DNA from: CAZJQT01 sp964604415
GTDB taxonomy: Bacteria > Patescibacteriota > Saccharimonadia > Saccharimonadales > CAZJQT01
DNA: 9,540 nucleotides
Direction of reading: 5' to 3'
NCBI GenBank assembly: GCA_964604415.1
Contig: CAZRYT010000020.1
Span: forward strand, 1 to 9,540
This document shows, piece after piece, positions 4,950 through 9,540 of this stretch. Numbering within the stretch: the stretch's first letter is position 1; each line of letters begins with the position of its first letter. The translations under genes were made by a program, and so were the position numbers. A model generated the notes under the pieces. The model made no database searches. It was given only the letters and a program-made list of their open reading frames with translations, and was not told where the DNA came from.

Positions 4950-5753
4950 ATGAAACTCCTAAACGGATCAGATTTAGCTGAATTTATCAAAGAACGCCAA
5001 GTTGGTGAAGTGCGTGCTCTTCGTCAAGCTCATAATATCCAACCCAAACTAGCCATCATTCGGACCAATCCTGATCCGGTAGTCGATAGCTATATGCGGC
5101 TCAAACAAACGTACGGTGATGATATCGGCATTGAAGTTGATGTACGCACCATTCAGCAAGAAGATGCTCTCAAGACAATAAAACTACTAAACGCTAACCC
5201 AGCTGTGCATGGCATAATTGTCCAGATCCCATTGCCCAATCCTGATCAGACCACCGAAATTCTCAATTCAGTAGCAAAAGAAAAAGACGTCGATGGGCTG
5301 GCTGAGAAAACTAATTTTGATCCGGCTACGCCGATGGCAATCAATTGGCTACTAGCCGGCTACAACATCCAACTTTTTGGCAAAAATTTGTTGCTTGTCG
5401 GCCACGGTCGTTTGGTCGGCAAACCTCTAGCTAAAATTTGGCAAAACTCTGACTATAAAGTCACTATTGCCGATCGTAAAACCAAAGATTTAACCAAACT
5501 AACTCAAGAAGCTGATGTGATAATTAGCGCCGTTGGGGTACCAAGCTTAATCCATAGAGACATGGTCAAGCCAGATGCGGTTATTGTTGATGCTGGCGTA
5601 GCTACAGATAAAAACGGTCTGATAGGTGATGTGGCCGAAGATGTGCGTGTATTACCAAACATAACTATTACCCCAGTCAAAGGCGGAGTTGGCCCATTGA
5701 CTGTCTGTGCTTTGTTTGAAAACATCATCCGCTCCGCCAAGGCAAAAGCATAA
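4950..5753 (+). CDS. folD: Bifunctional methylenetetrahydrofolate dehydrogenase / methenyl-THF cyclohydrolase (FolD)
   Basis: FolD interconverts 5,10-methylene-, 5,10-methenyl- and 10-formyl-tetrahydrofolate in the cytoplasm, supplying one-carbon units. The protein has 267 aa. The catalytic segment is SYMRLKQ (47-53), with the Tyr (Y48) and Lys (K52) of the active site. VQIPLP (91-96) and KDVDGL (112-117) follow. The Rossmann-like NADP site reads GHGRLVGKPL (151-160), where the family usually has GRSxxVGxP. DAGV (214-217) and TPVKGGVGPLT (241-251) match the conserved C-terminal signature. The start is ATG 4950 (MKLLNGSDLA); a TTG at 4932 in the same frame adds six residues, but it lies in or just before the promoter -10 and gives an atypical N-terminus. 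The stop overlaps the murI start by one base (TAATG), so the two are likely translationally coupled. FolC and the reductase upstream complete a local folate set. Confidence 0.95.
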   Translation: MKLLNGSDLAEFIKERQVGEVRALRQAHNIQPKLAIIRTNPDPVVDSYMRLKQTYGDDIGIEVDVRTIQQEDALKTIKLLNANPAVHGIIVQIPLPNPDQTTEILNSVAKEKDVDGLAEKTNFDPATPMAINWLLAGYNIQLFGKNLLLVGHGRLVGKPLAKIWQNSDYKVTIADRKTKDLTKLTQEADVIISAVGVPSLIHRDMVKPDAVIVDAGVATDKNGLIGDVAEDVRVLPNITITPVKGGVGPLTVCALFENIIRSAKAKA

Positions 5754-6400
5754 TGAAAATCGGTGTGTTTGATTCGGGTGTTGGCGGCCTGAGCCTAGTC
5801 AAAGCTATTGAAAAAACTTTACCTGAACATGAAGTGCTTTACCGTGAAGATAAAAAGAATCTTCCTTACGGTAGCAAGACTCCTGAACAATTACTACTGC
5901 TCGTAAAACCAATCCTGGAACAGATGGTAGGTGAGGGCTGCAAGGTCATTTTAGTGGCCTGCAACACTGTCACGACGACTATAATTGACCAGCTAAGACA
6001 GCAGATCAAAGTGCCACTTGTAGGCATGGAGCCAATGGTAAAGCCGGCAGCTGAACAAACAAAGTCCGGTGTTATTGCCGTTTGCGCCACTCCGACTACA
6101 CTTGCCTCAAAGCGCTACGCTTGGCTCAAAGATACCTACGCTAAAGACGTAAAAGTACTTGAGCCGGATTGTGCAGACTGGACCTCAATGATCGAGGATG
6201 ACAAAGTTGACCAAGAACAGATCAAGCAACGGATCGATAAAGTTTGCGATCACGGCGCGGACATCATTCTACTGGGATGCACGCATTATCACTGGATAGA
6301 GGAAATCATTCGAGAGATAGCTGCCGGCCGAGCCGAAGTTATACAGCCAATTGAGCCCGTCATTTCTCAACTTAAACGAGTGATTGAACAACTTGCTTAA
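5753..6400 (+). CDS. murI: Glutamate racemase (MurI), short form
   Basis: MurI is a cofactor-independent racemase that makes D-glutamate for peptidoglycan. Family signatures are FDSGVGGLS (6-14) with the active-site Asp-Ser, LPYGSKT (37-43), VACNT with catalytic C70, GMEPMVKPA (91-99) and LGCTHY (174-179) with catalytic C176 and adjacent His. The protein is only 215 aa, while well-known homologues are about 265-285. The spacing between the two cysteines is near normal (106), so the shortening is mostly after C176: about 39 residues follow instead of roughly 80. 'CTHYP' reads CTHYH, and the 'YfgD' region reads YREDKKN. The reading frame is continuous and the stop is clean, so this looks like a compact form rather than a frameshifted gene. 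Translation is probably coupled to folD (TAATG). Its 3' end overlaps murD, which uses its product, by 29 bp on the opposite strand. Confidence 0.9.
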   Translation: MKIGVFDSGVGGLSLVKAIEKTLPEHEVLYREDKKNLPYGSKTPEQLLLLVKPILEQMVGEGCKVILVACNTVTTTIIDQLRQQIKVPLVGMEPMVKPAAEQTKSGVIAVCATPTTLASKRYAWLKDTYAKDVKVLEPDCADWTSMIEDDKVDQEQIKQRIDKVCDHGADIILLGCTHYHWIEEIIREIAAGRAEVIQPIEPVISQLKRVIEQLA

Positions 6401-7673
6401 ATTGTTCACCACGATCTTTGTAGTTCTTGAATAAACCAAAGCTGGCGCAGCCCGTAGACAGCAACACGATATCACCTGACCAAGTTTTTTTACGGGCAAT
6501 ACCTACTATTTCCTGCATTGTGGCCCCACCTTCGACGATATTTTTATAATCGGCTTTGCGTAGAGCAGCAGCTATGGCCGGACCGGTTGCACCGATGGTG
6601 ACTACATAGCGCACGTTGTTATCTACAACTGCTTGAGCCAGTTTCTCATAAGTCGCCCCTTTATCTGACCCACCCAAAATAACCACCTTGGGTTCTTCGA
6701 AAGCTTCGATGGCCACAATAGCTGTTTCTGGGGTTGTACCAAAGGAATCATCGTAATATTTTACGGCCTCAAGCTCACGTACAAACTCTAAGCGGTGTTC
6801 CAGACCTTTAAAACTGGTCAAAACTGAGCGCATGGCTTCGGTGTTCTGGATAATCTGCCAAACAGCAGTTACGGCCGCACAAACATTCTGCCAGTTGTGT
6901 TTGCCCAGCAGCTTGATTTCGTTAACGTTGCAGATTGCCTGGCCGTCTACAGTCACAATGTTTTCAATCACGTCGGCACCAGGATATTTCATATAGGGGA
7001 TTTTATGGCCAGCTGTGACACTAGCAATGTGTTGGGAGTTAGGGTTTTGGCTGTAATAAACGGCGATGTCATTGGTTGATTGGAATTTGAACATCTGCTG
7101 CTTGGCGCTGATGTATTCATCCATGTCAGCGTGCCAATCCATATGTTCGGGCTCTACCATCAACACGACTGCAATGTGCGGTGAATGCTTTAGGTCAATT
7201 AATTGAAAATTGGCTAGTTCCAAGACCACCCAGTCATCAGGCTGGATGCCGGCTTTGAGCATCTCTAGTGGTGGTGTGCCGATGTTGCCGCCCAGGTGAA
7301 CTTTCTTACCAGCGGCTTCCAGCATCTTGGCGATGAGTGTGCTGGTGGTACCTTTGCCTTTAGTACCAGTTACACCGATGATATTACGACTAGGGCAAAC
7401 CTTGATGAATTCATCAGTTACGGTGGTTACTTTTTCTAGAATTTGCGGCGAGTTAGCGGCAACTATGTCTTTTGGATGGAGGGCCGGGGTACGCACCAAC
7501 AGATCAAAAGTGTCTAGATTTTTCATATAATCTTCCCCTAATTGTGACTTAGCACCTTGCGGTAAATCGATGCTTTCAGACTCATCACAGATGGTTAGCT
7601 CGTTGCCGTCGTGATTCCAATATTCGTAGGCGGCCTGACCCTGGCTGCCATATCCAAGAAGTGCGATTTTCAT
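6372..7673 (-). CDS. murD: UDP-N-acetylmuramoylalanine--D-glutamate ligase (MurD)
   Basis: MurD ligates D-glutamate to UDP-MurNAc-L-Ala with ATP in the cytoplasm. The 433 aa match the family's usual length. The N-terminal UDP-binding domain begins MKIALLGYGSQG. The P-loop is VTGTKGKGTTST (101-112), followed by GGNIGTP (128-134). LELANFQL (151-158) replaces the usual LELSSFQL. HMDWH (177-181) and K191 in SAKQQMF fit the Mg site and the carbamylated lysine. LLGKHNWQN, GLEHRLEFV, DDSFGTTPETA, ILGGSDKG and STGCASFGLFKNYKDRG are the C-terminal ligase signatures; the last is usually 'SPACASFD'. These deviations are shared-looking rather than disruptive, so activity is likely. It is last in the receiver-receiver-CYTH-murD cluster, 18 nt after the CYTH stop, but seems also to have its own promoter. 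The murI gene opposite overlaps its 3' end. Confidence 0.92.
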   Translation of the reverse strand: MKIALLGYGSQGQAAYEYWNHDGNELTICDESESIDLPQGAKSQLGEDYMKNLDTFDLLVRTPALHPKDIVAANSPQILEKVTTVTDEFIKVCPSRNIIGVTGTKGKGTTSTLIAKMLEAAGKKVHLGGNIGTPPLEMLKAGIQPDDWVVLELANFQLIDLKHSPHIAVVLMVEPEHMDWHADMDEYISAKQQMFKFQSTNDIAVYYSQNPNSQHIASVTAGHKIPYMKYPGADVIENIVTVDGQAICNVNEIKLLGKHNWQNVCAAVTAVWQIIQNTEAMRSVLTSFKGLEHRLEFVRELEAVKYYDDSFGTTPETAIVAIEAFEEPKVVILGGSDKGATYEKLAQAVVDNNVRYVVTIGATGPAIAAALRKADYKNIVEGGATMQEIVGIARKKTWSGDIVLLSTGCASFGLFKNYKDRGEQFKQVVQSLV

Positions 7674-7680
7674 AAACCTA

Positions 7681-7689
7681 ATTTTAACA
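7681..7689 (-). promoter_or_regulatory. Internal extended -10 promoter of murD
   Basis: The minus strand reads TGT-TAAAAT in the 18-nt gap between the CYTH gene and murD. The predicted start is near 7674, one base before the ATG (7673). No good -35 box is seen. It would let murD be transcribed independently of the upstream signalling genes. Confidence 0.5.
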
Positions 7690-7691
7690 GG

Positions 7692-8228
7692 TTAGCCACT
7701 AATTGAGGTGTAGCCATATTTTTTAAGCTCTGCGGCAATATTGGCGTAAGATTGACCAGCTAACAGACCACCAGCCGTAAATGCCTCTTGTGTCACGTCT
7801 GCCAAGCAAATATCCGGGGCTTTAAACGCCGCTTTCTCTTTCTGGCTAGCAAATTCAAAATCAATTAAGACTAGACCCTCAAGCTTGTCCCGAAAGACGT
7901 CGACTTCAGCAGGCCGACTAGCTATGATCACTTTATAGCGATCTTTTACTACGCTGCGCTTACTACTGGTCGCTAAAGTGTCAAACTCTTCTTTTTTGAG
8001 TGGTATGGTGATTTCAACTTGGGTTGAAGAATCACCATCAGCCACTGGTTGCTTTTTTGTTATCTCGTAACTATTGCCCTTTTGTCGCAGACGCAGGTGA
8101 GGATGCACCGACATGTCCTCCGGTACATAAATATCAATCAGACGTTTTGGTTTGAGCCCAGAAATTTCTAGAGGCAGGGCACGAGCCAAGAACGTTAACT
8201 CGTACTCAATTTCATGTCCACTTTGCAT
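7692..8228 (-). CDS. CYTH-domain (triphosphate tunnel metalloenzyme-like) protein
   Basis: This 178-aa protein has the CYTH fold pattern. That superfamily binds triphosphorylated substrates and includes class IV adenylate cyclase, thiamine triphosphatase and inorganic triphosphatase. The N-terminal signature is EIEYELTFL (6-14); both metal-binding glutamates (E6, E8) are present, but the Lys of ExExK is Glu (E10). LRLRQKG (45-51) gives two arginines, then YEITKK (54-59), VEITIPLKKEEF (71-82), VVKDRY (93-98), AEVDVF (107-112) and LIDFEFAS (121-128). DVTQEAFTAGGLLAGQSYAN (144-163) resembles the C-terminal 'DVT----Y-N--LA' segment of the superfamily. The substrate cannot be named. The start ATG 8228 is 3 nt after the stop of the receiver gene, with no Shine-Dalgarno sequence, so translation probably depends on the upstream gene. 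Confidence 0.8.
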   Translation of the reverse strand: MQSGHEIEYELTFLARALPLEISGLKPKRLIDIYVPEDMSVHPHLRLRQKGNSYEITKKQPVADGDSSTQVEITIPLKKEEFDTLATSSKRSVVKDRYKVIIASRPAEVDVFRDKLEGLVLIDFEFASQKEKAAFKAPDICLADVTQEAFTAGGLLAGQSYANIAAELKKYGYTSISG

Positions 8229-8231
8229 AAA

Positions 8232-8600
8232 CTAAGTGGCTAGTTCTTTTTTGACCATTTCGGCAACTTGGCGCGGTGTCATCTCCGCCTTAACTATGAA
8301 GCGCCTGACACCCAGTTCCTTAAGAATAGGGGGAGCTTCTTGCTCCCCCATGTTTGTCAGAATAATCACTTTGATATCCTTGCCCCAGCCAGTAGCCCGT
8401 ATTTTCTTGAGCGTCTGGTCGCCGGTCATTTCCGGCATCATGAGATCCAGTAGGATGATGTCTGGCTTCATCTTCTCGGCCAGTTCCAAGCCCAATTTGC
8501 CGTTTTCAGCGGTCTCAACTTCAAATCCTTCTGATTCAAACTTGATACGGTACATCTGGGCTATAGCCAGATCGTCTTCGACAATTGCAACTTTGGCCAT
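8232..8600 (-). CDS. Receiver-only response regulator (second of two)
   Basis: This 122-aa protein is a single CheY-like receiver domain with no output domain. It has the acidic pair D9/D10 (VEDD), the phosphoacceptor D52 in LLDLMMPEMTG, the switch Thr T82 in LTN and the conserved K104 in IVKA. All residues needed for phosphorylation are present. Single-domain receivers act in phosphorelays or by binding partner proteins; the partner is unknown. It is about 53% identical (64 of 120 positions, counted by eye, no gaps) to the receiver encoded just upstream, so the pair arose by duplication or represents closely related paralogues. The gap to the upstream receiver is 41 nt. AGGA lies 8 nt before the ATG and could serve as a ribosome-binding site. 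The CYTH gene follows after 3 nt. Confidence 0.92.
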   Translation of the reverse strand: MAKVAIVEDDLAIAQMYRIKFESEGFEVETAENGKLGLELAEKMKPDIILLDLMMPEMTGDQTLKKIRATGWGKDIKVIILTNMGEQEAPPILKELGVRRFIVKAEMTPRQVAEMVKKELAT

Positions 8601-8641
8601 AAATCTAATCCTACCTCTTGATGAGAGTTAACACAAACGTT

Positions 8642-9019
8642 TTAAGCTGGTTTTGCTCCTAGAGCTTGGTTAACAAACTCTATAACTTGGCTTGGGGTAT
8701 TGTTGGCTTTCACCAAATATCTCTCAATACCTAGTTTGCGGAGTTCGTCTGGGGCTTCGGCTTCACTAACGTTTGTAAGCACTATAACCTTGATATTTTT
8801 ACCCCACTGGCTGCCGCGCATGTGTTTCAAAACATCACCACCAGTCATCTGGGGTAGCATCAGGTCTAGCAGTACCAAGTCTGGCTTAGAGTTTTTGATA
8901 AGTTCAAGTCCAGCGGCACCATCAAGCGCAATTTCACAGACAAAACCGGCTCCGTCCAACTTGAACTTATACATTTCAGCCAGAGGAATATCGTCTTCGA
9001 CAATAACTACTTTACTCAT
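8642..9019 (-). CDS. Receiver-only response regulator (first of two)
   Basis: This 125-aa single-domain CheY-like receiver has the same layout as its neighbour. It has D9/D10 in VEDD, phosphoacceptor D52 in LLDLMLPQMTG, T82 in LTN and K104 in LVKA. A short tail, GAKPA, extends beyond the domain. It appears to be the first gene of a four-gene minus-strand cluster (receiver, receiver, CYTH, murD). The start is ATG 9019, chosen because AGGAG lies 5 nt upstream and the protein then begins MSKVVIVEDD like its paralogue; an upstream in-frame start at 9064 adds 15 residues and runs through the promoter. No histidine kinase gene is in the window, so the phosphodonor is encoded elsewhere. Confidence 0.93.
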   Translation of the reverse strand: MSKVVIVEDDIPLAEMYKFKLDGAGFVCEIALDGAAGLELIKNSKPDLVLLDLMLPQMTGGDVLKHMRGSQWGKNIKVIVLTNVSEAEAPDELRKLGIERYLVKANNTPSQVIEFVNQALGAKPA

Positions 9020-9024
9020 CAGTT

Positions 9025-9029
9025 CTCCT
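9025..9029 (-). promoter_or_regulatory. Shine-Dalgarno of the first receiver gene
   Basis: AGGAG on the minus strand lies 5 nt before the ATG at 9019 and fixes the start of this gene. The predicted transcription start (9029) would place it at the very 5' end of the mRNA. Confidence 0.7.
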
Positions 9030-9035
9030 AGCCCA

Positions 9036-9064
9036 ATTGTAACTGTTTGTAACCAGTTAGGCAA
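9036..9064 (-). promoter_or_regulatory. Promoter of the receiver/CYTH/murD cluster
   Basis: TTGCCT (9064-9059) and TACAAT (9041-9036) are spaced by 17 bp on the minus strand. The predicted start is near 9029. The promoter overlaps that of the divergent transporter gene. Confidence 0.6.
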
Positions 9065-9076
9065 AAGGACTATACT
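9047..9076 (+). promoter_or_regulatory. Promoter of the EamA-type transporter gene
   Basis: TTGTAA (9047-9052) and TATACT (9071-9076) are spaced by 18 bp. The predicted start is near 9083, one base before the ATG at 9084, and no Shine-Dalgarno sequence is present. It interleaves with the divergent receiver-cluster promoter. Confidence 0.6.
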
Positions 9077-9083
9077 CAGATAA

Positions 9084-9540
9084 ATGCTGTTTCATAACAA
9101 CTGGCTTTTGCTGGCCCTAATAGCACCATTGCTGTGGGCCTTAGTTGTTCTGATTGACGATAATTTACTACGCAAAGTTTACCGTAGCGCTGGTTTTGGA
9201 GCCATGGTCGCTGGCTTATTTGGCATTTTCCCATTCTTGTATCTGTCTATAACTAACGAGACCTACACTTTGCCGCCTAAAGTTATGGCAGCCGCCATTA
9301 CTTCAGGGGTTCTGACTATTGTTTTTTATTACTGTTATTTCAAAGCCCTTTCTAGCGAAGAGCCGTCTACCACAATAGCTTTACTGAATTTAATGCCGGT
9401 ATTTGTAGTTATTCTGGCAGCATTATTCTTGCACGAAAGTTTACTGACCAAACAATACATCGGTATTGGCGTCATAGTCTTGTCTTCAACCTATTTAGGG
9501 CTTATGGATGCCCGCAAATTCAAACTCAACAGCGCTATAA
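9084..9540 (+). CDS. EamA/DMT-superfamily transporter, partial: C-terminus beyond right edge
   Basis: 152 codons are present and the frame is open at the edge. The protein is strongly hydrophobic, with about five membrane segments visible: near residues 6-26, 38-55, 67-88, 97-115 and 122-140. The last two with their linker (SSEEPSTTIALLNLMPVFVV, then LHESLLTKQYIGIGVIVLSS) match the end of an EamA repeat, in which 'P----l-a---L-E-lt--q-iG---i' is typical. EamA proteins are inner-membrane metabolite exporters or permeases with two such repeats; the second repeat would lie outside the window. The substrate cannot be inferred. ATG 9084 is favoured by the -10 box 7 nt upstream. It is divergent from the receiver cluster. 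Confidence 0.8.
   Translation, partial: MLFHNNWLLLALIAPLLWALVVLIDDNLLRKVYRSAGFGAMVAGLFGIFPFLYLSITNETYTLPPKVMAAAITSGVLTIVFYYCYFKALSSEEPSTTIALLNLMPVFVVILAALFLHESLLTKQYIGIGVIVLSSTYLGLMDARKFKLNSAI

Noticed and set aside
5753..6400. murI as a frameshifted or truncated pseudogene
   Set aside because: All catalytic motifs are present in one frame, the start is coupled to folD, and the C-terminus ends cleanly; a compact form is more likely.
9020..9064. Upstream start giving a 15-residue N-terminal extension of the first receiver
   Set aside because: The extension runs through the promoter and Shine-Dalgarno sequence; the internal ATG at 9019 has a good AGGAG and matches the paralogue.
8236..9083. 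Long Ser-rich plus-strand open frames (131 and 127 aa) opposite the two receiver genes
   Set aside because: They are mirror frames of strongly conserved receiver genes; the similar Ser-rich composition in both reflects the shared codons of the paralogues on the other strand.
1..9540. Alternative genetic code (UGA as glycine), as in some Patescibacteria lineages
   Set aside because: folC ends at TGA in the ATGA overlap, and the conserved genes read through completely with standard code.

Overview
This looks like a compact bacterial chromosome segment from a small-genome lineage. My best guess is the Candidate Phyla Radiation/Patescibacteria, possibly Saccharibacteria-like. That guess is inference. 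It rests on very short intergenic gaps, overlapping gene ends, short divergent versions of core enzymes (glutamate racemase of 215 aa, dihydrofolate reductase with altered ligand-binding motifs), receiver-only response regulators and apparently leaderless promoters. TGA acts as a stop (end of folC), which argues against the lineages that read UGA as glycine. I see no mobile element, CRISPR array, phage gene or rRNA.

Layout. 1-763 (-): murB, missing its C-terminus at the left edge. 846-1394 (+): XRE-type helix-turn-helix protein with a DUF3467-like C-terminal domain. 1427-1978 (-): RBBP9-like serine hydrolase, GTG start. 2037-2113 (-): tRNA-Arg(TCG), followed by a good intrinsic terminator. 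2157-3895 (+): folC and a divergent dihydrofolate reductase, joined by an ATGA overlap. 3892-4269 (-): unrecognised small membrane protein, tail-to-tail with the reductase. 4322-4398 (+): tRNA-Lys(CTT). 4475-4882 (+): YggT-family membrane protein. 4950-6400 (+): folD and murI, joined by a TAATG overlap. 6372-9019 (-): receiver protein, second receiver protein, CYTH-domain protein, then murD, whose end overlaps the end of murI. 9084-9540 (+): N-terminal part of an EamA/DMT-type transporter, cut by the right edge.

Two pathways dominate. FolC, dihydrofolate reductase and FolD belong to one-carbon folate metabolism. MurB, MurI and MurD belong to cytoplasmic peptidoglycan-precursor synthesis: MurB makes UDP-MurNAc, MurI makes D-glutamate, and MurD adds D-glutamate to UDP-MurNAc-L-Ala. 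The murI and murD genes converge and overlap by 29 bp. The receiver/receiver/CYTH cluster upstream of murD is the main regulatory-looking unit, but no histidine kinase is visible.

The most interesting signals I found are these: (1) at least five genes have a -10 box placed 6-8 nt before the start codon, predicting leaderless or near-leaderless mRNAs; (2) three divergent gene pairs have interleaved promoters, one holding a 19-bp palindrome between the -35 and -10 boxes; (3) a dihydrofolate reductase lacks two key arginines and is coupled to folC; (4) a CYTH protein lacks the lysine of its ExExK signature. I found no clear case for an entirely new multi-gene system.
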